Of a stretch of DNA of 23,819 nt, positions 14,537-22,246 are shown in pieces. A program made the translations under genes and the position numbers. Origin of the DNA: CAYUNE01 sp964446115 (GTDB lineage Bacteria > Desulfobacterota > Desulfobulbia > Desulfobulbales > Desulfobulbaceae); NCBI GenBank assembly GCA_964446115.1, contig CAYUNE010000014.1:1-23819 (forward strand). Direction: 5' to 3'. Below the pieces are notes generated by a model. The model was not told where the DNA came from. It was given only the letters and a program-made list of their open reading frames with translations, and ran no database searches. Numbering within the stretch: position 1 is the stretch's first letter; each line of letters opens with the position of its first letter.

Positions 14537-16297
14537 TTGTTGAAACACTTATATAATCGTATTTCCGGTATATTGTCAATCAGCAATTATCATCTTGCCG
14601 GGCTTAACTGTCGCTATTCCCAGTCCTGCCCGGCGCTTTTTTCTCTGCGCAACGAGCTCAAGCGCCATATTCCCGGCTGCCGGGTACGCATCAGCCAGCT
14701 CACCATCAATGATCCCTACTATCGGACGCTGCAGCGCCTGGCCGCGGAGAGCGGCGCCCTTTTTTTTTCCGTCTATATCTGGAACCATCAGTATATCAGC
14801 CGTTTGCTCGGCGATCTCGCCCGTCTCCATCCGCTCCGGCCGCTGATTATCGGCGGCCCCCAGGCCGCAAATCTGGAAAACTTACCCGTCCGGTGCACCA
14901 GAATCGACGGTGAGGTCGAGGCAATCCCGGCGGATTTCTACCGTGACCTCCGGACGGGCAACCTGCGGCCCCTGTACCGTGCAGGACCCGCCGGATCCTT
15001 TGCCGCTCCCTACCGGCCGGAGGATTTTGCCGGACACCTGCGGGATCGTTATATCTACTATGAGTCGTCGCGGGGATGTCCCTTCGGCTGTAGCTACTGC
15101 CTATCCGCTTCCTCCCGCGGAGTCAGGTACAAGGAGACGACATTGGTGAGGGCGGAGCTGGAGATGATCCTGTCCCATTCCCCCCGGCTGGTGAAATTCG
15201 TTGACCGCACCTTCAATGACCGGCCGGAACGGGCCCTGGAGATCTGGCGTTTTCTTGTCGGATCAGCGGGCAAAACCAGGTTTCACTTCGAGATCGCGCC
15301 GGACGGTTTCAACGAGGAGATGTTGGCTTTTCTGGAAACCGTGCCCCTGGATCTCTTCCAGTTCGAGATCGGGATCCAGTCAACCAATGCGGAGACCCTG
15401 CGGGCCATCAACCGGCGGATGGACGTGGAAAGGGCGCTGGCAACCATTGCCGCGCTGGCGGCCTTTGACAATATTCACCTCCACGTGGATCTCATCCTCG
15501 GCCTGCCCATGGAAAACGGCGACTCCTTTCTCAACTCGTTCAACCGGGTTTTCAACCAGCGGCCGCACCAGATCCAGATGGGTCTGCTCAAGGTGCTTCC
15601 CGGCACTCCGATGAGCCGTCGGGCCCGGGAATTCGGCCTGCTCTACTGCGGACAGCCCCCCTATGAAATTCTCGCCACCGCGCATCTTTCGCCGCAGGAG
15701 ATCGCTCGTCTCCATCTATTCGGCGTCTGTGTGGAGGCCTTTTACAATACCCGTTTTTTCAATTCGTTCTGGGAGTATTTGCGCAGACATAACGAAGATG
15801 CCGGCCGTTTTTTTATGGCTCTCACCGATGAATGCCGTTACCATGACTTTTTCAACCGGGCACCCACCCAGCAACTGATGGCCGAAATCCTCACCGCACT
15901 CATCGCCACCCGTCCGGACAGCGGGCTTGTGCGGGAGATTCTCCGTTTCGACTGGCTGCGTTCAGGCAACCGACACCTGCCGCATTTTCTGATTTCCGGT
16001 TCTCCGGCACCGGACGGCAATCTCCGCCGGGCCCTGCGCCGGCGTCTGCCGCTCAATCTCCCGGGATATTACACCTATCAAACCAGGGAGGAATTTTTCA
16101 AGCGTCACCGGTTTGCGGAGTTCTCCGCCGCCGCCCTGGCGGAACTCGGTCTGGATGATTGCGGTGGGTCGCGCTATCTCTGCTTTTCCCGGGAGACCGG
16201 CAGCACGGTGATGAAACATGGCCGGGTGCATCTCCTGCCGCCGGAGCCCGATGACGGTTCGGAGGCAGGATCTGCCGCCGGGTTGCAGATTCCGTGA
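14537..16297 (+). CDS. B12-binding-domain radical SAM protein (DUF4080-like)
   Basis: Radical SAM enzyme of unknown substrate. The 586-residue product has an N-terminal cobalamin-binding-like domain (GLNCRYSQSC, RPLIIGGPQA), then a radical SAM core with CPFGCSYC (CX3CX2C, Cys181/185/188). Further core motifs are FVDRTFND, FEIGIQSTN and LILGLPMEN. A C-terminal DUF4080-like region follows. The start is uncertain. The longest frame opens with TTG at 14537; another TTG at 14573 sits just before the B12-domain strand. A perfect TATAAT at 14552-14557 lies inside the longer version, so the later start deserves attention. It is followed 27 nt on by a second radical SAM gene, suggesting an operon. Confidence 0.85.
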   Translation: MLKHLYNRISGILSISNYHLAGLNCRYSQSCPALFSLRNELKRHIPGCRVRISQLTINDPYYRTLQRLAAESGALFFSVYIWNHQYISRLLGDLARLHPLRPLIIGGPQAANLENLPVRCTRIDGEVEAIPADFYRDLRTGNLRPLYRAGPAGSFAAPYRPEDFAGHLRDRYIYYESSRGCPFGCSYCLSASSRGVRYKETTLVRAELEMILSHSPRLVKFVDRTFNDRPERALEIWRFLVGSAGKTRFHFEIAPDGFNEEMLAFLETVPLDLFQFEIGIQSTNAETLRAINRRMDVERALATIAALAAFDNIHLHVDLILGLPMENGDSFLNSFNRVFNQRPHQIQMGLLKVLPGTPMSRRAREFGLLYCGQPPYEILATAHLSPQEIARLHLFGVCVEAFYNTRFFNSFWEYLRRHNEDAGRFFMALTDECRYHDFFNRAPTQQLMAEILTALIATRPDSGLVREILRFDWLRSGNRHLPHFLISGSPAPDGNLRRALRRRLPLNLPGYYTYQTREEFFKRHRFAEFSAAALAELGLDDCGGSRYLCFSRETGSTVMKHGRVHLLPPEPDDGSEAGSAAGLQIP

Positions 16298-16324
16298 TCG
16301 GGTACCGATTGCAAGGGAGGAGAT

Positions 16325-17248
16325 ATGACCACGACGAGTCCTGAATCACCGCTGATCAGGCCGCCCAGCGAGTGGCGCAGCCTGCTGGTGCGGGTCACCC
16401 GGGGATGCAAGTGGAATCGCTGCCGTTTCTGCGGCATCTATCCGGCCCTGGGAGAGGCTGGTTTTTCCGTGCGCAGTGTCGCCGAGGTGAAAGGGGATAT
16501 CGATCAGCTCGCTGCAATGCGGCCACGGGCGAAAACCGCCTTTTTCGGCGATGCCGATCCCCTGGCAGCCGGGCTTGACCGGATTGCGGAGCTGGCCCGC
16601 TATCTGCGCCGACGGGTAACCACCATAGAGAGACTGACCTGCTACGCCCGCGCCTCGACCCTTGCACGACTGCCGCGGGGAGGCATCCGGCACCTGGCGG
16701 CAGCGGGGCTTGACCGTGTCCACCTGGGGCTTGAGTCGGGGGATCCGGAGACCTTGCGTTTTCACCGTAAGGGACAGTCTCCTGCCATGATCAGGGAGGT
16801 GGCGGCCCGGCTCCGCAGGGCGCAAATCGAAGTCTCCATGTACGTTCTCCTGGGGTTGGGAGGCAGGGATCGGTGGCGGCGACATATCGAGGCGACAGCC
16901 GGACTCCTCAACGAGACAATACCGGATTTCATCCGGCTGCGCCGCTTATGGCTCTATGGGGCCGAGGTGGGAGGCGGCGGCACCGAATGCCCCCTGCGGC
17001 AGCAGGTGAGAAGCGGTGAGTTTCTTCCCCAGACTCCGGAGGGCACGGTGCTGGAGGTGAAGCTCCTGCTTGAAAACCTTGACGGGATCAACAGTTTTCT
17101 GGCCTGTGATCATGCCAACAACTATGTCAACGTCAGTGGCCGGCTGCAAAGTGACCGGGCGGAAATGCTGGCCACCGTCAATGACTTTCTCGCCCGGCCG
17201 GAGGAGGAGCGCCGGGCGCATTATCAGGCGGTCGGCTCGGGGATTTGA
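16325..17248 (+). CDS. Radical SAM protein with CX4CX2C cluster motif
   Basis: A 307-residue radical SAM protein. The iron-sulfur ligands are in GCKWNRCRFCG (Cys28, Cys33, Cys36), giving the less common CX4CX2C spacing found in a subset of radical SAM proteins. The barrel continues with AFFGDADPLA, HLGLESGDPETL and VLLGLGGRDRW, typical of Elp3/YgiQ/HemN-like cores. There is no SPASM or B12 domain. The start is certain: GGGAGGAG precedes the ATG. It lies 27 nt downstream of the B12-radical SAM gene, so the two probably work together. The substrate is unknown. Confidence 0.85.
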   Translation: MTTTSPESPLIRPPSEWRSLLVRVTRGCKWNRCRFCGIYPALGEAGFSVRSVAEVKGDIDQLAAMRPRAKTAFFGDADPLAAGLDRIAELARYLRRRVTTIERLTCYARASTLARLPRGGIRHLAAAGLDRVHLGLESGDPETLRFHRKGQSPAMIREVAARLRRAQIEVSMYVLLGLGGRDRWRRHIEATAGLLNETIPDFIRLRRLWLYGAEVGGGGTECPLRQQVRSGEFLPQTPEGTVLEVKLLLENLDGINSFLACDHANNYVNVSGRLQSDRAEMLATVNDFLARPEEERRAHYQAVGSGI

Positions 17249-17372
17249 GACAGCGAAAAACGGGAGTTTTGGATTGCGTCATCCGGTGCGGCAGGCTGAG
17301 CGGAGGGCACGGCCGATTTTTTCCGGATTCCTTCTCCTTCCCCGGCAACGGTAACGGCAATGAGAATGGGGA

Positions 17373-17996
17373 TCAGACGGCTTCCGGATAGGGAAAATCC
17401 GGCTCGTTGAGATATTTGTAGAGCCGCTGCTTGATCTTGGTCTTGCGGTAGTGGTAGGAGACCAGCTCCTCGATCACCTCCAGGACCCGCTCTGCATCCA
17501 CCCGCCTGAGGATGCGACGTCCCACCTTTGGGTAGGCGCCGAGTTTGCCGCCCACGTACACATCCAGGCCGGAACGGGTGGCGATCACACCGATATCGGT
17601 GGTCAGGGAACCGGCACAGGCAACGGGACAGCCGCTGATCGCTATCTTGATTTTGGGCTTGATCTCCTCCAGGTTGCCGAAGCGCTCGACAATCCTGTCG
17701 GAGAGGCCGAAGGTGTCGGTTTTGCCCAGCTTGCAGTGGGGCGTACTGACGCAGACCCGGGGCAGGGGAAATTTCATCTCTCCCTTGAATCGCGCTCCCT
17801 GTGCAGCCAGTTCATCCATGATGGCCCGGCGGTCGGAATCTTTGACCTGCAGCAGGCGGAGATTCTGGGCAGTACTCAGGTAGGTGGTGAGCTGATACCT
17901 CTGCACCACCGCGGCCACGGCCTGGAAAAAATCGGGCGATACCAGGCCGCAGGGTCGGAGGATGGTCAACGATGATCTTTTTTCTTCACTCTTCAT
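17373..17996 (-). CDS. Small siroheme/4Fe-4S sulfite reductase-like protein (assimilatory type)
   Basis: A 207-residue member of the nitrite/sulfite reductase ferredoxin-like family. It has one N-terminal half-domain followed by the siroheme-[4Fe-4S] site: VCVSTPHCKLG (CX5C, Cys82 and Cys88) and SGCPVACAGS (CX3C, Cys123 and Cys127). The length fits the small monomeric low-spin 'assimilatory-type' reductases of sulfate reducers and methanogens rather than the dissimilatory DsrA/DsrB subunits. No ferredoxin domain is fused to it. The predicted reaction is six-electron reduction of sulfite to sulfide, but the physiological role of such small enzymes is not settled. The ribosome-binding site is poor. 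It is divergent from the helicase gene. Confidence 0.88.
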   Translation of the reverse strand: MKSEEKRSSLTILRPCGLVSPDFFQAVAAVVQRYQLTTYLSTAQNLRLLQVKDSDRRAIMDELAAQGARFKGEMKFPLPRVCVSTPHCKLGKTDTFGLSDRIVERFGNLEEIKPKIKIAISGCPVACAGSLTTDIGVIATRSGLDVYVGGKLGAYPKVGRRILRRVDAERVLEVIEELVSYHYRKTKIKQRLYKYLNEPDFPYPEAV

Positions 17997-18031
17997 GATA
18001 TGATACGGTGTATCCAGTCAGGGGAGGATTA

Positions 18032-18139
18032 ATGGGAAATTTCATTTTTACAGGCTGCTATTTACCAGGAAAACAACAGCGGGGTCAAGTCGATAAATTG
18101 CAGCTCACCGGAGGAGGAGAAGACGCAGGCCATGGCTGA
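18032..18139 (+). CDS. Possible 35-residue ORF overlapping the helicase start
   Basis: Short ORF (begins MGNFIFTGCYLPGKQQ, ends GEDAGHG) with a strong ribosome-binding site, GGGGAGGATTA, before its ATG. Its TGA stop (18137-18139) overlaps the helicase start codon region in a -1-type arrangement (ATGGCTGA), suggesting translational coupling. The helicase's own GGAGGAGG is unusually far (about 14 nt) from its ATG, which fits a coupled start. It has no recognisable family. It may be a leader peptide rather than a functional protein. Confidence 0.4.
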   Translation: MGNFIFTGCYLPGKQQRGQVDKLQLTGGGEDAGHG

Positions 18140-19496
18140 ACATCTTCAACCCCGACTGACCATCGGCGCCGAGTGCTGCCTCACCGGGATCAGCGGAGAG
18201 CTGCGAAATGATCTGCGCCGGCGTCTCACCATCGTCAATCCCAAATACCAGGCCGCCAAAAAATACGGCCGTTGGATCGGCCGTGATCTCAAGCCCAAAC
18301 TCACCTTCTACAGGGAAGAGAGTGATGCTGTCTGTTTTCCCCGCGGTTTCGGCAACCGGGCGGTACTGCTCTGCGACGAGGTGATGGGCAGGCGTCCGCA
18401 GATCACCGACAACCGGCGCCGACTAGATGAGATCGGGCTTACTTTCCACGGCCGGTTGCGTTCCTATCAGGCCGAGGCGGTGGAAGCGGTTCTCTCCCGC
18501 ACCTTCGGGGTGCTGGAGGCGGGAACCGGCTCCGGCAAAACCGTTATGGCGCTCAAAATCATCGCCCTGCGCCGACAGCCCACCCTCATCATTGTCCACA
18601 GCAAGGAGCTCCTCTATCAGTGGTGCGAGCGGATCAATGATTTTCTCCGGGTGGAGGCGGGCATTGTCGGTGACGGACGATTTGAGCTGCGGCCGGTCAC
18701 CGTGGCCATCGTCAACACCGCCCGCAGGCGCATGGGCGATCTGCCGTCCCGGTTCGGCCAAATCATCGTTGACGAGTGCCACCGGGTGCCGGCCACTCTC
18801 TTCACCCATGTGGTCAGTGGTTTCGACAGTTACTATATGCTGGGGCTGTCGGCAACCGCCTATCGTCGGGAGGACGCCACCACCCGGATCATCTATTTTT
18901 ACATGGGAGATCTGCTCCACAGCGTTGACAGTCGGACCCTGGAGCGTAGCGGCGCGGTGGTGAAACCGGAGTTCATCCAGAGAACAACACCATTTAACTA
19001 CGGTTTTACCGGAGACTATGCCAAACTCATCAAGGCCCTGGCCGCAGATCATGGTCGCAACGAGCTCATCGTCGGGGATATTGCCGCAGTTCTTGCCGAC
19101 GACCATCGGGGAACGATCCTGGTCGTCTCCGACCGGGTGGCGCACTGCGAAGAACTGGCCCGCGGTCTGGGGCGTCTGGGTATCGACGCCGTGGTGCTCA
19201 CCGGCAGGACGCCGCCGGACAAAAGGGGAGAGATCGTCTCCGCCGTCCGTGACGGCGAGGTGGATGTGCTCATCTCCACCCTGCAGCTCATCGGAGAGGG
19301 ATTCGACTGTCCGGGGCTCTCCACCCTGGTGCTGGCAACGCCCATCAAATTCGAGGGGCGGCTGCTCCAGGTGGTGGGACGGATCATGCGCCCGGCAATG
19401 AATAAACGGGCGCGGGTGATCGACTATGTGGATGAAAAGATACCGGTGCTGCGGCGCTCGGCCGCTGCGCGCAGAAATATCTTCGCTGCCTGGTAG
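18132..19496 (+). CDS. SF2 DEAD/DEAH-box helicase (XPB/UvsW-like)
   Basis: ATP-dependent superfamily 2 helicase of 454 residues. The order is: an N-terminal segment resembling the damage-recognition-like domain of XPB/UvsW relatives (VNPKYQAAKKYGRW, then RGFG), then a Q-like motif HGRLRSYQAEAV. Walker A is AGTGSGKT (130-137), Walker B is DECH (214-217) and motif III is LSAT (239-242). The second RecA domain carries LIGEGFDCPGLS and motif VI QVVGRIMRP. It is a compact complete enzyme with no nuclease or methylase neighbour. The substrate is not determinable; a role in branched or damaged DNA is plausible from the family. Its start overlaps a 35-codon ORF. Confidence 0.92.
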   Translation: MAEHLQPRLTIGAECCLTGISGELRNDLRRRLTIVNPKYQAAKKYGRWIGRDLKPKLTFYREESDAVCFPRGFGNRAVLLCDEVMGRRPQITDNRRRLDEIGLTFHGRLRSYQAEAVEAVLSRTFGVLEAGTGSGKTVMALKIIALRRQPTLIIVHSKELLYQWCERINDFLRVEAGIVGDGRFELRPVTVAIVNTARRRMGDLPSRFGQIIVDECHRVPATLFTHVVSGFDSYYMLGLSATAYRREDATTRIIYFYMGDLLHSVDSRTLERSGAVVKPEFIQRTTPFNYGFTGDYAKLIKALAADHGRNELIVGDIAAVLADDHRGTILVVSDRVAHCEELARGLGRLGIDAVVLTGRTPPDKRGEIVSAVRDGEVDVLISTLQLIGEGFDCPGLSTLVLATPIKFEGRLLQVVGRIMRPAMNKRARVIDYVDEKIPVLRRSAAARRNIFAAW

Positions 19497-19533
19497 GAGG
19501 TGATCGCCGGCACGGTAGTCCGGCCGTAAGCGC

Positions 19534-20484
19534 TTACGGCCGGCTGTCCGGATTCCAGCCGGCGATTCTGGCCAGAATCCACCACATGGCATAGGCCTTG
19601 CGGTTGGCGGTGATATGTTGGGTGTTGTGGGCACCGAAAACCGTCTTGCCCCCGGGCCGGTTTTTGTTCTCGTACCAATCCTCACCCCGGGTGTGACTGT
19701 TCTGCCAGTCCAGGTAGAAGTTGCCGCCGTATGTCTTCGACTGGCCGTTATCTCCGGCATCCTCCCAGTAGTTGCCCTCCATGTCGTGGGTATCGATACC
19801 GTAGTAGTCCAGGCAGAAATATCCCCGCTTTTGACAAAAAGCGATGATCTTTTCCGCCTGGTCGTGGGGCATCCTCTTGCCGAAATTTCTTCCCACGTTG
19901 GCATGGCCGGTCATGAAGATAAAGGTAACAGGGGTGGAGCGTTGGCCGCTTTTGGTGCCGATCTTGCTTCCGCCGACCCCATATTCGTCGATGAGGGTCT
20001 GCATGCCGGGCAGATAATTGTCCAGTACCTTGTGGTAGGCGATATTGCACCAGGACCACATCACCACATTGATATCATGGTTTTTCGGGTCGTCGAGGTA
20101 GTTGCGGGTGGCCTGCACAAAGGCGGTTTCGTCGCGGCTGAGGTCCTTGGCCACCTTGCCGGGGGCGGCATATTTTTCCAGGGCGTAGTCGCGAAAATCC
20201 AGCCTGCCGGGTTTGGGATTGTTGTTGGTGATGCCGAAGAGCTTGTCATCTCCCGGTTTGAAGTCCTGCAGACCGAAAAGACCGTAGGCGACATGGGTCC
20301 CGTGGGAGGTGTGCTGATAGGCAACGTGGAGCGTGGTGCGGGCCTTGTCGATGAATTCTTTGGGGATGGAACGGAGAACTTTTTCCGTGGCAACGGTGTG
20401 ATCGGCGATGAATTGGTCCGCCCGTGCCTGGCTGCAGAAGAGCAGGAGGGCAACGAGAAAAAGAAAAGGGCCGGTTCGCAACAT
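19534..20484 (-). CDS. Secreted protein of unknown function, 316 residues
   Basis: I do not recognise a named family. The product has a clear Sec signal peptide (MLRTGP, then the hydrophobic run FLFLVALLLF, likely cleaved after ARA at residue 22) and a mature domain of about 294 residues. Notable segments are YQHTSHGTHV, VVMWSWCNIAY, FIFMTGHAN and YYGIDTHDMEGNYWED. Alternating strands ending in polar residues, with His/Asp/Asn at the strand ends, suggest an SGNH-hydrolase-like or related exported enzyme, but the catalytic block is not convincing. A strong ribosome-binding site (GGAGG, 7-nt spacer) fixes the start. It lies directly downstream of the selenopeptide maturase with its own promoter. 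Confidence 0.75.
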   Translation of the reverse strand: MLRTGPFLFLVALLLFCSQARADQFIADHTVATEKVLRSIPKEFIDKARTTLHVAYQHTSHGTHVAYGLFGLQDFKPGDDKLFGITNNNPKPGRLDFRDYALEKYAAPGKVAKDLSRDETAFVQATRNYLDDPKNHDINVVMWSWCNIAYHKVLDNYLPGMQTLIDEYGVGGSKIGTKSGQRSTPVTFIFMTGHANVGRNFGKRMPHDQAEKIIAFCQKRGYFCLDYYGIDTHDMEGNYWEDAGDNGQSKTYGGNFYLDWQNSHTRGEDWYENKNRPGGKTVFGAHNTQHITANRKAYAMWWILARIAGWNPDSRP

Positions 20485-20558
20485 AGCGTATCCTCCAGGT
20501 GTTGGGTTGTCATAAACGGATCAGAGACGGATCCGGGCCGGAAAGAAGCGGTACGCTC

Positions 20559-20587
20559 ATTATACACCACAAATGAACAAGCGTCAC
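20559..20587 (-). promoter_or_regulatory. Sigma70-like promoter of the secreted protein
   Basis: On the minus strand TATAAT (20559-20564, perfect -10) lies 17 nt from GTGACG (20582-20587, 4 of 6 matches to the -35). The -35 overlaps the stop codon of the upstream radical SAM gene. It implies independent expression of the secreted protein. Confidence 0.55.
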
Positions 20588-22149
20588 AGCAGCCGGTCGA
20601 TGAAACAGTAGGGATCGCGTACCTGCAGCTCATCCAGGCCGAAGCCGTGGGTAACTGCCAGGCAGCCGCCGCAAACCGGTCTGATGCGGCAGTCGCTGCA
20701 ACCGATGGATCCCCGGCGGTATTGCGCGGCCTTTTCGCCGTGATAGATCGCGTTAAGGCTCTTTTCAAAGATGTTACCGATGGGGGAGGGAAATTTGCGG
20801 CAGGCATCCACCCGGCCGTCCGGCAGCAGAGAGACGAAGTTGAAGGCGGCACCGCAGCCGAAACCGGCACAGCCGCCAAAAAAGGGTTTGCGGTTTTTCA
20901 GGTGGAAAATGTTGAAAAAGTTGTCCTTGAGGGCGGCGGCGGGATTATGCTCCGCCATCTGCAGGTATTTTTCGAGAAAGCGGGGAAATTCTTCCACCGG
21001 CGCCGAGGCGAGGGCCGCGCCTTCGCCCACCATGGACAACCGGTTGAAGGTGAAGAGATCCACCCGTTCCTTGAGAAATTCCGCCAGCTCGATGACCTGG
21101 TCCATGTTGGCCCTGGTGAGGGTCAGCATGACCATGGAGTAGATTTTCAGCTCGCGCAAAAGTTCCAGAAAGGTGAGAACCCGGTCGAAGTGACCCCTGC
21201 CGCGGATGTAATCGGTATGTTCCCGCAACCCCTCGAGGCTTACCTGGTAGAATTCCGGCTTCTGGATATCGAGGAGCTCCTCGATGCGGTGCCTGGGCAT
21301 GGGATTACCGAGAATAGCGGTGAGAAAGCCGCGCTCGGCCGCTTCCCGGTACACCTCGTTGAAGTGGGGATAGAGCAGGGGATTGCCGCCGGTGAAGCTG
21401 ATCTGGCCGTAGACATGATGGAGTCGGCAAAAGTCATAAAGATCGTCGAGGATGCGCAGAGCCCGATCCCTGCCGAGGGTGCGGCGTTCACTGCGGTCGT
21501 AGCAGTGTTTGCAGTGGAGATCGCATTTCTGGGTAATATGCCACTGCAGGGTGAAAACCGGTGAGCTGAAAAATTGATTATCGGCGACATCGCCGCGGTG
21601 GAAGTCGTCCGGCCGCCGAATACGCGACGGCGGCGAGAGCAACAGACCCTTGTGGGTGGCGTTGTAGAGGATGTCGTCAATGGTGCCGATGGAGACATTA
21701 CCGGCTGCGGCCGCCCGTTTGGGGTCGAGTTTTTCAGTGACGATTTTCAGGGCGAGAAGGTCGTGATGGGATGCACTTTCACAGTGGAGATTTCCGGTTT
21801 CCGCCTCTTTCCACACCAGGATCAGGTCTTCGCCGGCAACCGGGGAAGGGGACTCCTGTTTGAAAAAATCCGGTAGGTGACGCCACTCAACTTCCAGCAG
21901 TTGCAGTGTTGGATTGACACATGCTTCCTCTACCGCATCTCTGAAATCGGCGGCTTCCTTCATGGTGTGACGAACCCACTCGATCTCCGCCAGATCTTTG
22001 ATATGGGGATACCGCTCCATGATTGCGGAACTCTCGCTCAGCAGGGAGGGAAAATCGACGGGAGCCACTGCCCCGTTGTCGGGAAAGTCGCTGCCCAGTA
22101 CCCGGCGGCAGGCGGGAAAGATCGACGAAAGCGGTGTTTCTTTATTCAT
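20584..22149 (-). CDS. Selenobiotic-family peptide radical SAM/SPASM maturase
   Basis: A 521-residue radical SAM enzyme predicted to modify the selenocysteine peptide encoded just upstream. An N-terminal domain of about 200 residues without known catalytic motifs probably binds the precursor. The radical SAM motif CDLHCKHC (CX3CX2C, Cys209/213/216) follows HITQK, and ISFTGGNPLLYP is the GGE-like SAM-binding segment. A C-terminal SPASM region with many cysteines carries two auxiliary clusters (CAGFGCG from Cys427, VDACRKFP, CSDCRIRPVCGGC). This layout matches the family I know as 'selenobiotic family peptide radical SAM maturase' (also named SbtM, for thio(seleno)oxazole-type modification). 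The chemistry here is untested. The ATG at 22149 (begins MNKETPLSSIF) is chosen over an upstream frame extension that would run through the terminator. Confidence 0.88.
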   Translation of the reverse strand: MNKETPLSSIFPACRRVLGSDFPDNGAVAPVDFPSLLSESSAIMERYPHIKDLAEIEWVRHTMKEAADFRDAVEEACVNPTLQLLEVEWRHLPDFFKQESPSPVAGEDLILVWKEAETGNLHCESASHHDLLALKIVTEKLDPKRAAAAGNVSIGTIDDILYNATHKGLLLSPPSRIRRPDDFHRGDVADNQFFSSPVFTLQWHITQKCDLHCKHCYDRSERRTLGRDRALRILDDLYDFCRLHHVYGQISFTGGNPLLYPHFNEVYREAAERGFLTAILGNPMPRHRIEELLDIQKPEFYQVSLEGLREHTDYIRGRGHFDRVLTFLELLRELKIYSMVMLTLTRANMDQVIELAEFLKERVDLFTFNRLSMVGEGAALASAPVEEFPRFLEKYLQMAEHNPAAALKDNFFNIFHLKNRKPFFGGCAGFGCGAAFNFVSLLPDGRVDACRKFPSPIGNIFEKSLNAIYHGEKAAQYRRGSIGCSDCRIRPVCGGCLAVTHGFGLDELQVRDPYCFIDRLL

Positions 22150-22182
22150 GGTGGTCCCCCGGCAAGAGGTGTGCAACGACAA

Positions 22183-22219
22183 GAAAAAAGCCGATAACCC
22201 ACGGGCCATCGGCTTTTTC
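22183..22219 (-). terminator. Intrinsic terminator between selenopeptide and maturase genes
   Basis: An 11-bp perfect stem (AAAAAGCCGAT at 22185-22195, ATCGGCTTTTT at 22208-22218) encloses a 12-nt loop and runs into T6 on the minus strand. It lies between the precursor gene and the maturase gene. It would therefore cut most transcripts after the precursor and let a minority read into the enzyme gene, a common way to make more peptide than enzyme. It is symmetric and could act on both strands. Confidence 0.8.
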
Positions 22220-22230
22220 CGGTTTCATAT

Positions 22231-22245
22231 CGTGCAACCTGCACG
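22231..22245 (-). promoter_or_regulatory. SECIS-like hairpin 3 (beyond the stop codon)
   Basis: On the minus strand CGTGC-AGGTT-GCACG forms a perfect 5-bp stem with a 5-nt loop. It begins 16 nt after the third in-frame TGA (22262-22264), past the TAA stop. Being non-coding, its loop similarity to hairpins 1 and 2 cannot be due to protein sequence. Confidence 0.7.
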
Positions 22246-22246
22246 T

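Noticed and set aside
18423..19904. 493-codon minus-strand frame covering the helicase and part of the secreted protein gene
   Set aside because: Overlaps two well-supported genes in other frames and has no motif support.
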